Source: Scytonema hofmannii PCC 7110
Lineage (GTDB): Bacteria > Cyanobacteriota > Cyanobacteriia > Cyanobacteriales > Nostocaceae
DNA length: 64,000 nt
Assembly: GCF_000346485.2 (NCBI RefSeq)
Contig: NZ_KQ976354.1
Span: 4,670,436 to 4,734,435, forward strand
Direction: 5' to 3'
A program made the translations under genes and the position numbers. The notes under the pieces are model-generated. The model was given only the letters and a program-made list of their open reading frames with translations, was not told the origin of the DNA and did not search any database. Shown in pieces: positions 1 to 8,408 of the stretch (positions within the stretch are counted from its first letter, which is position 1; each line of letters starts with the position of its first letter).

Positions 1-1
1 T

Positions 2-430
2 ACTAGGCAAGGTCTAAGCGCAGGTTTGAGTGCTGTTGCGATCGCTGTTGTTGTCGCTATTACTGGAGCTTTAATTGCCAATCTCGTCGCCGGAGCTTTG
101 GGTATTGCTGCAGCGGTAGCTGTACAGTTGGTTGAGACTGTTGCCCTGGCTGGATTGTTTGAGTTATTTGCCAACACGGTAGAATGTGTCATCCTCAACG
201 CCTGTTACTCAGAAGTTCAAGCAACTGCGATTTCCAAGCATATCCCTTATGTTATTGGGATGAAGAAGGAGATAGGCGATCGCACAGCCATCAAGTTTGC
301 CACAGGATTTTACAGTGCGCTATGTGCTGGGGAATCTGTTGAATTTGCCTACAAGCTTGGGTGCAGTGTGATTCAGTTGGATGGCATTGCGGAACATCTA
401 ACTCCTGTATTGAAGAAGAAACAGCCATGA
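2..430 (+). CDS. CHAT-domain (caspase-like) protein, C-terminal part, cut by left window edge
   Basis: The frame is open to the left edge, so the real start is outside the window. The last ~90 residues match the end of cyanobacterial CHAT peptidase domains: LFELFANTVECVILNACYS carries the catalytic-type Cys, followed by the IGMKKEIGDRTAIKFATGFY block and the usual AYKLG...HLTPVL ending. Before it, instead of the expected strand with the catalytic His (HFSGHG type), there is a hydrophobic Ala/Val/Gly-rich stretch of ~40 residues that could span a membrane. No His-Gly motif is visible in the 143 codons seen. CHAT proteins are caspase-like proteases often acting in conflict or cell-death systems. 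This copy may be a fusion or a degraded member; the missing upstream part decides. Confidence 0.7.
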   Translation, partial: TRQGLSAGLSAVAIAVVVAITGALIANLVAGALGIAAAVAVQLVETVALAGLFELFANTVECVILNACYSEVQATAISKHIPYVIGMKKEIGDRTAIKFATGFYSALCAGESVEFAYKLGCSVIQLDGIAEHLTPVLKKKQP

Positions 431-469
431 AGCGAAAATGATGAAGAGCGCCATCGCACTTAGCATTAA

Positions 470-784
470 CTACCTAACAGCAGGCAGTATATTTTCTATA
501 CCTGCTTCTGGTCGTTGTTGTATCCGCTCGTTTCTCCTCTGGAATTCGTTTATGTACGGTTCGCTAAACTGTTTGATTTCTCTTGCTTCTTCAAGCCTGT
601 ACTCAATGTCTGCATTCCACTGGCGCACTTGCTGGTTGAGGCGTAGCTTGAATCGAACATCGGGTTCTGGCTTTTGTTCACTCGGAATATTTAATCTATA
701 AATTTGTGACTCTTGTTGTTGTGCTAGGGTGGTTGCAGGTGTAAGAATTAAAACCCAAGCTAATAATAATGTTGCTATCTTCAT
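470..784 (-). CDS. small secreted protein of unknown function
   Basis: 104 residues. A clear Sec signal peptide opens the protein (MKIATLLLAWVLILTPATTL, with a likely cut after the Ala of TLAQQQ). The mature part is polar and charged, rich in Gln, Arg and Glu, probably helical (NQQVRQWNADIEYRLEEAREI), without cysteines or recognisable motifs. It is probably periplasmic or exported. I do not recognise the family. The opposite-strand frame across it looks like a shadow, because only this strand gives a coherent signal peptide. Confidence 0.6.
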   Translation of the reverse strand: MKIATLLLAWVLILTPATTLAQQQESQIYRLNIPSEQKPEPDVRFKLRLNQQVRQWNADIEYRLEEAREIKQFSEPYINEFQRRNERIQQRPEAGIENILPAVR

Positions 785-1269
785 AACATATCACTCTCAA
801 TTAGGAGCTTTCTTCAATCCTTCGCGACAAAACTTACTTCTGTTAGCTATTTACTCATCCAATGTCTCGCCTCTCTGTTTATATACCTAATCTCAACTTA
901 CCTGTTAAGTATTTCTCTATTAAGTTTAAATACAGTCCAACTGCGCTCGACAGGAATTTCTATACTCCTTGTTAACCTCATAATTTCACTCACCTGTTAC
1001 ATCTGTGACAGTAACTTAGTACTCCGTTAACTTCTGTTATCTATCAGGTCATACATAAATGTTTTATGTAAGTTGTTGATTTTTTGTAACTTGAACGATC
1101 GCTGGCTCGGTAGCAGCAAGATCGCAGCGAAGCGATCGCTATACCTCTAAAACCCAAACTACAGATTGCACGAAGGCAAAAATTGAGACTCTTGATTGAT
1201 GGCAACTGAACGCGAGAAATCAGTACACTGGAGGAAGTAGCCCTGCGGGGATTCACGTCCGGTAAATCA
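785..1269. other. 485-bp gene-free stretch between divergent genes
   Basis: No convincing reading frame. It should hold the promoters of the small secreted protein (leftward) and of ndbB (rightward). Two HIP1-like GCGATCGC motifs lie near 1095-1140 and an imperfect hairpin (CTGTTAC/GTGACAG) near 1003. No clear Shine-Dalgarno stands before the ndbB ATG. Confidence 0.4.
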
Positions 1270-2469
1270 ATGACTCAACAACCTGCTAGAATCTGTATCC
1301 TTGGAGGAGGCTTTGGTGGTCTCCATACTGCACTGCGCTTAAGTGAGTTGCCTTGGGAAAATTCACAAAAGCCGGAAATTGTTCTGGTAGATCAAAGCGA
1401 TCGCTTCCTCTTTTCTCCCTTTCTTTACGAACTACTAACTGGCGAATTGCAAACTTGGGAAATTGCTCCACCATTTGAAGAACTTTTACAAGGCACAGGT
1501 GTGCGATTTTGTCAAAGTGTTGTGTCGGGAATTGATATTGACCAACGACGCGTACACCTACATGATGGACCGGAATTATCTTATGACCGATTGTTATTGG
1601 CATTAGGTGGCGAAACACCCCTAGATCTAGTACCGGGAGCAACATCTTACGCCTATCCATTCCGTAGTATTACAGATGTTTATCGTTTAGAAGAACGTCT
1701 GAGAGTGCTAGAAGAATCAGAAGCAGACAAAATCAGAGTAGCAATTGTTGGTGGTGGATACAGTGGTGTAGAGCTAGCTTGCAAACTAGCCGATAGGCTT
1801 GGGGAAAAAGGAAGATTTCGACTGATTGAACTGAGCGATCAAATTTTAAGAACATCCCCAGAATTTAACAGAGAAGCAGCAACCAAAGCTTTAGAAGAAC
1901 GGGGTATATTTCTCGATTTAGAAACCAAGGTAGAATCAATCGGACAGGATAGCATCTCCTTAGAGTACAAAAATCAGATTGACACCATTCCTGTAGACTT
2001 AGTGATTTGGACGGTGGGAACGAGAGTATCACCCGTGGTAAGAAATTTACCCCTCAAACAAAACCAACGAGGTCAAATTAGTGTGACATCAACTCTTCAA
2101 GTTGAAGACCATGCCGAAATTTTGGCTGTAGGAGATTTAGCAGATTGCCGTGATGCAGACAGTCAACAAGTCCCTGCAACAGCCCAAGCCGCTTTCCAAC
2201 AAGCTGATTATGCTGCATGGAATATCTGGGCAACTTTAACCAATCGTCCTTTGCTGCCTTTCCGCTACCAATACTTGGGTGAGATGATGACATTAGGGAT
2301 AGATAATGCCACACTCACTGGGTTGGGAGTGAAATTAAACGGTCCGCTAGCATATGTTGCCCGACGTCTTGCCTATCTTTACCGACTGCCAACCTTAGAC
2401 CAAAAATTTAAAGTTGGTTTTAATTGGCTCGCCCGTCCTATTATAGAAACATTAATAAAAAGCAATTAG
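1270..2469 (+). CDS. ndbB: type II NAD(P)H dehydrogenase-like demethylphylloquinone reductase (NdbB/NDC1 family)
   Basis: 399 residues, the usual NDH-2 length. Two dinucleotide-binding folds are visible: GGGFGGLHTALRL at the N-terminus for FAD and VAIVGGGYSGVELACKL near residue 160 for NAD(P)H; the second FAD motif is AVGDLAD near residue 287. The C-terminal block with LGEMMTLG and RRLAYLYRLPT resembles the plant NDC1/cyanobacterial NdbB branch rather than NdbA or NdbC. In that branch the enzyme reduces demethylphylloquinone before its methylation in vitamin K1 synthesis; this is family knowledge. It probably sits on the thylakoid surface. It is followed closely by a HAD phosphatase on the same strand. 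The exact Ndb subtype is from memory of the family. Confidence 0.82.
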   Translation: MTQQPARICILGGGFGGLHTALRLSELPWENSQKPEIVLVDQSDRFLFSPFLYELLTGELQTWEIAPPFEELLQGTGVRFCQSVVSGIDIDQRRVHLHDGPELSYDRLLLALGGETPLDLVPGATSYAYPFRSITDVYRLEERLRVLEESEADKIRVAIVGGGYSGVELACKLADRLGEKGRFRLIELSDQILRTSPEFNREAATKALEERGIFLDLETKVESIGQDSISLEYKNQIDTIPVDLVIWTVGTRVSPVVRNLPLKQNQRGQISVTSTLQVEDHAEILAVGDLADCRDADSQQVPATAQAAFQQADYAAWNIWATLTNRPLLPFRYQYLGEMMTLGIDNATLTGLGVKLNGPLAYVARRLAYLYRLPTLDQKFKVGFNWLARPIIETLIKSN

Positions 2470-2510
2470 CGAGCGGCGCTAGTTGCTGATTGCTAATCGC
2501 TAATAGTTTT

Positions 2511-3161
2511 ATGATGGAAAGACCGAAAGTTATCTTTTTAGATGCTGTTGGGACGCTCTTCGGCGTTAAAGGTAGCGTGGGCGAAGTTTACAGTCAAATA
2601 GCACAAGAGTTTGGCGTTGAAGTGCCTTCTGAAATTTTGAATAAAGCATTTATTCAAAGTTTTAAAACTTCCCCACCGCCTATCTTTCCAGATGCAGAAC
2701 CACAAGATATCCCTCAATATGAGTTTGAGTGGTGGTATCACATTGCTCGAAATACCTTTCAAAAAGCAGGTGTTTTAGAAAAATTCACAGACTTCTCTAC
2801 TTTTTTTAGCGAAGTTTACATCCACTTTGGAACAGCAGAACCGTGGATTGTTTATCCTGATGTTCTACCCGCTTTAGTAAACTGGCGACGACTGGGCATA
2901 GAACTAGGTATACTGTCTAATTTTGACTCTCGGATTTATTCAGTGTTACAGGATTTAGAACTCCGAGAGTTTTTTGGGTCGATCACCATTTCTACCCAAG
3001 CGGGTGCTGCTAAACCAGACCCTAAAATTTTTGCGACTGCTTTAGAAAAACATAACTGCCCACCTGAAGCCGCATGGCATATTGGTGATAGCGTTGCAGA
3101 AGACTACCACGGGGCTAAAGGGGCTGGCATCAAGGGGATTTGGATAAATAGGAAGGGTTAG
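2511..3161 (+). CDS. HAD superfamily hydrolase, subfamily IA
   Basis: 216 residues from the ATG at 2511; the frame can be read from a TTG at 2490, but that piece lacks family sequence. Motif I is FLDAVGTLFG (nucleophile Asp in the DxxGT form), motif II is ILSNFD, the motif III Lys is in AAKPDPKIF and motif IV is HIGDSVAEDY. It is a phosphoglycolate-phosphatase-like or REG-2/HDHD3-like small-molecule phosphatase; the substrate cannot be told. It lies ~40 bp after ndbB and may be co-transcribed. Its stop codon TAG is part of the following TTAGTGG repeat block, so the C-terminus may have been trimmed by the repeat. Confidence 0.85.
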   Translation: MMERPKVIFLDAVGTLFGVKGSVGEVYSQIAQEFGVEVPSEILNKAFIQSFKTSPPPIFPDAEPQDIPQYEFEWWYHIARNTFQKAGVLEKFTDFSTFFSEVYIHFGTAEPWIVYPDVLPALVNWRRLGIELGILSNFDSRIYSVLQDLELREFFGSITISTQAGAAKPDPKIFATALEKHNCPPEAAWHIGDSVAEDYHGAKGAGIKGIWINRKG

Positions 3162-3242
3162 TTGTTAGTGGTTAGTGGTTATTGGCTACTAACCACTAAC
3201 CACTAACCACTAACCACTAACCACTATCTACTATCTACTAAC
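3158..3242. repeat. STRR block, 7-bp unit TTAGTGG / CCACTAA
   Basis: Units of TTAGTGG run first in one orientation and then as CTAACCA units in the other (about five perfect copies), so the block can fold into a long hairpin between two convergent genes. It begins inside the HAD gene's stop codon and ends just before the DUF4278 stop. STRRs of this kind are typical of heterocystous cyanobacteria. Confidence 0.9.
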
Positions 3243-3244
3243 TC

Positions 3245-3643
3245 TTATGCAATCTGTTTTGCTTCATCTTCAAGCAAGCGAATGAGATTTTGATCTCCGT
3301 TTTCTTTAGCAACTTGCAGGCGATGTTCTAAATTACGACGGATATTGGTGAGATGGGCTTTGGCTATCTCATTTGCACACTTTTTGACGCTGCCAGACTC
3401 TACCACACTGGCATCTTTACTGCGTTGCTTGGACAGCATCATCAATTCTACGTCTAATGGATCGCCGATAGAATAAGCTACACCACGATACTTTAACTCA
3501 GCTACAGGTTGAGTTTGAGGAATGTGTCTTAGGTAGTTTTGTGTCCAAGTCTTACCCCGATACTTCCCACCAGTTTCGCCTGCGATGACTTCGGGATTTA
3601 GGGGACTGTGTTCATAATGAGTACCACGATATGTGAGTTTCAT
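3245..3643 (-). CDS. DUF4278 domain protein
   Basis: 132 residues. The N-terminus MKLTYRGTHYEHSP and an internal second copy ELKYRGVAYSIG are the signature of DUF4278, a cyanobacteria-specific family of unknown role. The C-terminal half (HLTNIRRNLEHRLQVAKENG) is helical and charged. No signal peptide or membrane segment is seen, so it is probably cytosolic. It stands alone, convergent with the HAD gene, with a long AT-rich leader upstream. Confidence 0.75.
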   Translation of the reverse strand: MKLTYRGTHYEHSPLNPEVIAGETGGKYRGKTWTQNYLRHIPQTQPVAELKYRGVAYSIGDPLDVELMMLSKQRSKDASVVESGSVKKCANEIAKAHLTNIRRNLEHRLQVAKENGDQNLIRLLEDEAKQIA

Positions 3644-4014
3644 CTGTCTCGCCTCTGAATCGAAATGAATTGTTTGAGTTTTTGGGTAAAATGAGGCGCG
3701 TTCCTTGGGGATATTTCCCTACTTCCGTCTTTACAAGAAATTTCGCTGAAAAATCAATTCTCCAGCACTTCATAAAGATGAACGATTTATTTCTGTATTC
3801 ATTGTAACCGTTTTAGCAATAAGTGGCCAAAACATGACAAAATTTCATATAAATATTTTATATATTTCTTAAGCTATAAAAGTTATCTCTATCCCTCTTT
3901 CCAAAGGTCTAGTGACGCAATCAGAAGGTAGAAGAATGAGAATAAAGTTATAAAATTTAATAATATATTGTCTTGTTTCTCGTTTTTACCTTAAATTGCA
4001 GGGACTTCAAATGC
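3644..4014. other. gene-free AT-rich stretch
   Basis: No coding frame seen. It should contain the promoter of the leftward DUF4278 gene. A/T-rich runs near 3840-3890 and 3950-3970 are the only notable composition. Confidence 0.35.
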
Positions 4015-4107
4015 TTGCATCGTTTGCAGCCCAGTCATCCTGGTGTTATTATTTGCACAGATGATGCAAAGCGAGTGAAGTGGGTGAGCAGAAAGAATTT
4101 CAGTTAA
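4015..4107 (+). pseudogene. remnant of a DUF5615/PIN-like toxin, C-terminal end
   Basis: Reading from 4015 gives LHRLQPSHPGVIICTDDAK followed by a basic tail and a TAA stop. The HPG(V/I)I(I/V)CTDD block is what one expects near the end of PIN-like DUF5615 toxins. No start or upstream part is present, so this is a leftover of a lost toxin gene directly ahead of an intact PIN gene. The call rests on a short motif. Confidence 0.35.
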
Positions 4108-4116
4108 GTAAACAGC

Positions 4117-4605
4117 ATGGGTAAAATTTACAAAATTTATCTCGATGTTTGTTGTCTGAATCGAACCCTAGACGATTTAGAACAATTTCGGATTCGTCTG
4201 GAGGCTGAAGCAGTAACGAAGATTATTCAGAATTGCGAAGATGGCAAGTGGATATTGATAAATAGCGATATTATTGAATTTGAGATTAGTCAACATTCAG
4301 ACTTATTTAAACTTGAACAGATCAACTCAATTCTAAATGTAGCAAACATTTATATTCAATCAACTGAAGATATTGAATTGAGAGCGGAAGAATTAATGAA
4401 GTTGAGCTTCAAGTATCACGATGCGTTACATCTAGCTTTTGCAGAAGCGGGAGATGCCGATGTATTTTTGACGACTGACGATCGACTTCTTAGGAAAGCA
4501 AAGCAATCTCAAAATATTTTCCGAATAAAAGTCGAAAATCCTACGATTTGGTTAATGAATATTTTGCAAACAGAGGAAGAAAATGATGAAAATGACGGAA
4601 ATTAG
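4117..4605 (+). CDS. PIN-domain ribonuclease-type toxin
   Basis: 162 residues. The N-terminus YLDVCCLNR holds the first PIN acidic residue. A central Asp/Glu-rich helix (DIIEFEISQ) and the late HDALHLAFAEAGDADVFLTTDD block supply further acidic metal-binding positions, as in VapC-like PIN nucleases. The gene overlaps the next small gene by 23 bp, the usual geometry of a toxin-antitoxin pair, though here the toxin-like gene comes first. The likely role is RNA cleavage controlled by its partner; the target is unknown. Confidence 0.72.
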   Translation: MGKIYKIYLDVCCLNRTLDDLEQFRIRLEAEAVTKIIQNCEDGKWILINSDIIEFEISQHSDLFKLEQINSILNVANIYIQSTEDIELRAEELMKLSFKYHDALHLAFAEAGDADVFLTTDDRLLRKAKQSQNIFRIKVENPTIWLMNILQTEEENDENDGN

Positions 4606-4783
4606 ACAGAAAGGATATAAAGCCCTAATTGATACTTTAGGGGTAGCAGGAACGCTAAGGTTTTTACAGCAGTTAGGCGTGGGGTATGGTGATTATACCA
4701 AAGAACGTTATCAATGGCTCGATCAACTCACTATAGATGATTTTCGTAACTATGTTAAACAAAAAAAAGTTGAGGAGCAATAA
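4583..4783 (+). CDS. small partner protein of the PIN gene, probable antitoxin
   Basis: 66 residues; three ATGs (4583, 4586, 4592) are possible and the third, giving MTEIRQKGYKALIDTLG, looks most like the conserved start. It is helical and charged (YGDYTKERYQWLDQLTIDDF) with no DNA-binding fold I can name. Overlap with the PIN gene indicates translational coupling. I have seen this small family beside PIN proteins in cyanobacteria; the antitoxin role is inferred from context only. Confidence 0.6.
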   Translation: MMKMTEIRQKGYKALIDTLGVAGTLRFLQQLGVGYGDYTKERYQWLDQLTIDDFRNYVKQKKVEEQ

Positions 4784-4827
4784 CCTAAAGTTAATATTAC
4801 GCGCTCGCTTTCTTAGATAAATTCCTG

Positions 4828-5085
4828 ATGAAATACCATATAAATCTTTTAGAACTCGGTTATTTTTTGAAAGGCATTGCTCTTACCGCATTATTTACCC
4901 CATCTCCCAAAATTTTTGCTCTCGCGTTTGGCATCGCAGAATTTTTGCACGAAATCCGCAAGCTTAAATATCATGCAGTCACAGGTGTACGTTGTGACTC
5001 ACAATCACATTTGTATCGAAAACGTAACAACTTGATCTCTCCCCATGCAGAGCATGGGAACGAGAGTATAGTCACTGGTCACTAG
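4828..5085 (+). CDS. hypothetical protein, doubtful
   Basis: 85 codons. The first ~45 residues are hydrophobic with one possible membrane helix (FLKGIALTALFTPS and FALAFGIAEFL); the last ~25 codons run through a dispersed hairpin repeat and a GTCACTG repeat, so the C-terminus is repeat-derived. No family is recognised. It could be the stump of a broken membrane-protein gene. Confidence 0.3.
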   Translation: MKYHINLLELGYFLKGIALTALFTPSPKIFALAFGIAEFLHEIRKLKYHAVTGVRCDSQSHLYRKRNNLISPHAEHGNESIVTGH

Positions 5086-5104
5086 TTACTGGTCACTGCT
5101 CACT
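5042..5104. repeat. hairpin CCCATGC-AGA-GCATGGG followed by GTCACTG STRR
   Basis: A perfect 7-bp stem with a 3-nt loop occupies 5042-5058 inside a dispersed element ending GGGAACGAG. From about 5071 to 5104 follow GTCACTG/GTTACTG units. The leftward moeA gene ends inside this block: its TGA is one of the repeat units. Confidence 0.8.
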
Positions 5105-6374
5105 GAATTAAAACTTGAATCTCTTCACCAATAGCAACTCGTGCGATCCCCAATGGCAAAATAGCTAAACTATTTGTTTGAGCTAAATTAATCAGATTTC
5201 CAGAATGTTGAACACCACTTGCTGGATAAAAGTCATAAATTCCATTGCTCAAACGCATTTGACCCCAAACGTAAGTTTCACGTTTACCATCGGAACGTAA
5301 CTCTTGAGATGCACGCGCCTTGACAAACTTTGGTTCCCAACCCTCAGCTAGCCCGGAAAGCTTTTTGATGGCTGGTTGCACAAATCGCCAAAATGTAACT
5401 AAGACGGCTGCGGGATTTCCCGGTAAGCCAAAGTATATTAGGGAGTGGGGAGTAGGGAGTAGGGAGTGGGGAGTGAGGAGTGGGGAGTGAGGAGTGGGGA
5501 AGGTGGCGACAGTGAGGGGTTTACCGGGTTTCATGGCAACAGAACGAACGTGTATTTTTCCGCCTAAAGACTCTAGTATTTGTTCCACATAGTCATAATC
5601 TCCTACTGAGACACCTCCAGAAGAGATAATGATATCGGCTTGAGTAAGAGCATTGGCGATCGCTTCTTCAAGAGCAGTTGGCTCATCTCTCACAATGCCT
5701 AACATAATTGCTTCCGCACCCATCTGTTGAACTAAGGCTGCAATAGCATATTGATTTGAATCTACAATTTGACCCGATTGCAGTGGTGTTTCGGGTGTCA
5801 CCAGTTCATCACCAGTAGATAAAATAGCTACACGAGGACGGCGGAAAACATTTAATTTTGTGCATTGACAAGCCGCTAATAATGCTATTTCTTGAGCATT
5901 TAGGACAATCCCTGTAGGTAGTAATTGTGATCCAGCTTTATAGTAAGATGCTTGCTGCCTAACAAATTCTTTCGGTTTTGGGGTTGCAAGAATAAAAACT
6001 TGATTTCCCTCACGGCGAGTTCGTTCCTGCATGACCACAGTATTTGCCCCAACAGGCATAACTGCGCCGGTCAAAATTCGTGCGGCTTTTCCCGATTGAA
6101 TGATAGACTTGGGCTGAACTCCGGCAGGAATTTCTTCGATAATCTCTAATACAACTGGCTTTTCCTCGTTACAGTCCTGCACATCTTCGGATCTCACTGC
6201 GTAGCCATCCATGGCTGAGTTATCCCAATGAGGAAAATCCAGTTGACTAGTGACTGGAGACGCCAGAATGCGACCATTTGCTGTGAATAAATCTATAACT
6301 TCCGTATCTATAAGGCTATCTAAGGGTTGCACCAACTGTAGAATAATAGCTTCTGCATCACTGACTGAAAGCAT
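5100..6374 (-). CDS. moeA: molybdopterin molybdotransferase MoeA
   Basis: 424 residues. It inserts molybdenum into adenylylated molybdopterin, the last step of Moco synthesis, needed by nitrate reductase. Motifs: WDNSAMDGYAV near the N-terminus, ILSTGDELV, SSGGVSVGDYDYV, MKPGKPLTVA and YFGLPGNPAAVLVTF. The start is set at 6374 because GGAGG stands 6 bp before that ATG; the frame runs 27 codons further upstream without family sequence. Odd: between KPLTVAT and YFGLPGNP (residues ~289-313) lies a Pro/His/Ser/Leu insertion encoded by 7-bp repeats read in phase. It is flanked by the active-site Lys loop and the GLPGNP motif. Frame and stop are intact, so the enzyme may tolerate it. Confidence 0.92.
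   Translation of the reverse strand: MLSVSDAEAIILQLVQPLDSLIDTEVIDLFTANGRILASPVTSQLDFPHWDNSAMDGYAVRSEDVQDCNEEKPVVLEIIEEIPAGVQPKSIIQSGKAARILTGAVMPVGANTVVMQERTRREGNQVFILATPKPKEFVRQQASYYKAGSQLLPTGIVLNAQEIALLAACQCTKLNVFRRPRVAILSTGDELVTPETPLQSGQIVDSNQYAIAALVQQMGAEAIMLGIVRDEPTALEEAIANALTQADIIISSGGVSVGDYDYVEQILESLGGKIHVRSVAMKPGKPLTVATFPTPHSPLLTPHSLLPTPHSLIYFGLPGNPAAVLVTFWRFVQPAIKKLSGLAEGWEPKFVKARASQELRSDGKRETYVWGQMRLSNGIYDFYPASGVQHSGNLINLAQTNSLAILPLGIARVAIGEEIQVLIQ
5441..5500. repeat. STRR GGGAGTG/GGGAGTA inside the moeA reading frame
   Basis: About eight 7-bp units lie in phase within moeA. Three units make 21 bp, so the translation repeats every seven residues (TPHSLLP type). This is an expansion-prone tract inside an essential-type enzyme gene. 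Confidence 0.92.
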
Positions 6375-6501
6375 GGCATCACCTCCGGCTCTGTACCGTT
6401 TGATTTTAAATGAGGAGGAAACATGACTTGTTGAGGCACTAGGTAAATAGCTCAACAGATTCAGAGGTTGAAAAGTTTTTTATTATACATGGTGATTCAA
6501 G

Positions 6502-7929
6502 ATGGAAGGAGCGTCTAAAAGAATTCTTACAGGTGGGTTTGCCTTGGTAATACATTTATTTAGCCGAGTCAGTCAATCCTCTAATGTTGTTATTATCGAA
6601 TATTTGCTGGGTTTCAGTCTTCTATTGGGGATGTTTTTTTTGGTAAAGCGGCGAGTTAATCGATGGCAAGCCGTGTTACAGGAACGCCAACTTCTAGAAT
6701 TAGAAGTACGAGCTCAAGAACGTACCAAAGAATCAAACCGTTCTTTAGAGGAGCTTTATCGCACCCTAGCCAGCAATTTTCCCAATGGTGCTGTTTTGTT
6801 ATTTGACCGAGATTTACGCTTTACTCTGGTTGAAGGTGCAGATTTATTAGAAATTGGTTTAAGTAAAGAGTTATTGGAAGGTAGAACTATTTGGGAAGTC
6901 TTCTCTCCGGAAACTTGTTCTCGGATCGCACCATTTTACCAAGCTGCACTAGTGGGTGAGACAAGTGTTTCAGAAGTTGCTTACTGCGATCGCATTTATA
7001 AGTTATACACCCTTCCTGTAAAAAACGACAAGGGAGAAGTGTTGGCTGGAATGGCAATGACACAAAATATTACACAGCAAAAACACATAGAGCAAGACCT
7101 AAAAAATGCGAAAGAAGAGTTAGAAATTAGGGTTCAAGAACGGACAAAAGCACTGACTGCAGAAATTGCCGAACGAAAACAGGCGGAAAAAAAATTAGAA
7201 CAAACGATGGAGCATCTCAAACGTTCCAATCAGGAACTAGAGAGATTTGCCTTTGTCGCTGCACACGATCTACAAGAACCATTACGTGCAATTACTGGTT
7301 ACACCCAACTTTTAGCACAAGAATACCAAGACCATCTCGACTCGTCTATTCGAGAATATATGGGTTATATTGTGGACGGGTCAACGCAGATGCAGCATTT
7401 GGTTCGCGATTTGCTGATTTACTACCGCGTTGGTTCAGTTTCCAGATCCTTTATCCCCACTGACTGCAATGCTATACTGCGGCAGGTTGTAAGTGACTTA
7501 CAACCTTCTATTACTGAAAGTCAAGCACTCGTTATTTATAATAATTTACCAACCGTGACTGCCGATCGCACTCTCTTCCTACAATTATTTCAAAATCTAA
7601 TTGACAATGCAATTAAATTTCGGAGCCAAGAAACACCGCGAGTTCAGATAACAGCAGAATTCACAAAAAGTAACGAATGGTTATTTTGTGTAAGTGATAA
7701 TGGAATTGGGATAAAACAAAGGTATTTGGAGCGAATTTTTGAAATTTTTAAACGGCTCCACAGCCAAAAAAAGTTTCCCGGTACTGGCATTGGGTTAGCT
7801 ATTTGTCAAAAAATAGTAGAGCATCACGGAGGAAAGATTTGGGTAGAATCTGAGATGGGAGTTGGCACAAAGTTTTACTTTACAATTCCCTCATCAAATC
7901 AACCCATATTTGAAAAGACAGACAGATAA
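6502..7929 (+). CDS. membrane-anchored PAS sensor histidine kinase
   Basis: 475 residues. One membrane helix (about residues 29-48, YLLGFSLLLGMFFLV), a coiled-coil, a PAS domain (~85-195), a second coiled-coil (VQERTKALTAEIAERKQAEK), the dimerisation/phospho-acceptor helix with His255 in FVAAHDLQEPLR, and an ATPase domain with NLIDNAIKF, DNGIGI and GTGIGLAI. The H-box resembles that of phytochrome-type kinases, which pair with Rcp1-like receivers, and just such a receiver follows 22 bp downstream. It probably senses a signal at the cytoplasmic membrane and passes phosphate to that regulator. The signal is unknown. It is divergent from moeA. Confidence 0.9.
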   Translation: MEGASKRILTGGFALVIHLFSRVSQSSNVVIIEYLLGFSLLLGMFFLVKRRVNRWQAVLQERQLLELEVRAQERTKESNRSLEELYRTLASNFPNGAVLLFDRDLRFTLVEGADLLEIGLSKELLEGRTIWEVFSPETCSRIAPFYQAALVGETSVSEVAYCDRIYKLYTLPVKNDKGEVLAGMAMTQNITQQKHIEQDLKNAKEELEIRVQERTKALTAEIAERKQAEKKLEQTMEHLKRSNQELERFAFVAAHDLQEPLRAITGYTQLLAQEYQDHLDSSIREYMGYIVDGSTQMQHLVRDLLIYYRVGSVSRSFIPTDCNAILRQVVSDLQPSITESQALVIYNNLPTVTADRTLFLQLFQNLIDNAIKFRSQETPRVQITAEFTKSNEWLFCVSDNGIGIKQRYLERIFEIFKRLHSQKKFPGTGIGLAICQKIVEHHGGKIWVESEMGVGTKFYFTIPSSNQPIFEKTDR

Positions 7930-7951
7930 TACTTATAAATAACAAGTAATT

Positions 7952-8398
7952 ATGAGTGACAGCCAGAACTTGCGACCCGTTGAGATTTTGCTCGTTGAGG
8001 ACTCATACAGTGATGCCAATCTCACTATCAAAAGCTTGGGTAAAACCAGTATCGCCAATAATTTACATTGGGTAGAAGACGGGGAGGCAGCAATTGAGTA
8101 TTTACGACACCAAGGTGAGTATATCACAGCTATACGTCCAGATCTGATTTTACTCGACCTTAATCTTCCGGGATTAGATGGTCGGGAAGTCCTTGCAGAA
8201 ATCAAAGCCGATCCAGATCTCAAACGAATCCCTGTTGTGATTCTCACAACGAGTGGAGATGAACAAGATGTACTTAAGTCTTATGACTTAAATGCCAACT
8301 GCTACATCACTAAACCTGTTGATATTCACCAGTTCCTTAAAATCGTGCATTTGATCAATGACTTTTGGCTAGTAGCAGTTAAGTTACCACCTAAATAA
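7952..8398 (+). CDS. Rcp1-like single-domain response regulator
   Basis: 148 residues, receiver domain only. The acidic pair is in LLVEDSYSD (residues 16-17), the phospho-acceptor is Asp69 in [10 protein letters not shown], the Thr/Ser switch is in VVILTTSG and the Lys is in YITKPVD (121). The long acceptor-helix region and the [17 protein letters not shown] block are those of Rcp1, the partner of cyanobacterial phytochrome-class kinases. There is no output domain, so it acts by phosphotransfer or protein contact. It lies between two kinases on the same strand, most likely one operon. Confidence 0.92.
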   Translation: MSDSQNLRPVEILLVEDSYSDANLTIKSLGKTSIANNLHWVEDGEAAIEYLRHQGEYITAIRPDLILLDLNLPGLDGREVLAEIKADPDLKRIPVVILTTSGDEQDVLKSYDLNANCYITKPVDIHQFLKIVHLINDFWLVAVKLPPK

Positions 8399-8408
8399 GC
8401 TTATTGTT

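Noticed and set aside
438-701. Rightward frame of 87 codons over the small secreted protein
   Set aside because: It is antisense to a frame with a clear signal peptide and has no family sequence.
1044-1256. Leftward 70-codon frame in the ndbB leader
   Set aside because: Ser/Arg-rich translation of HIP1-containing DNA, with no ribosome site or conserved block.
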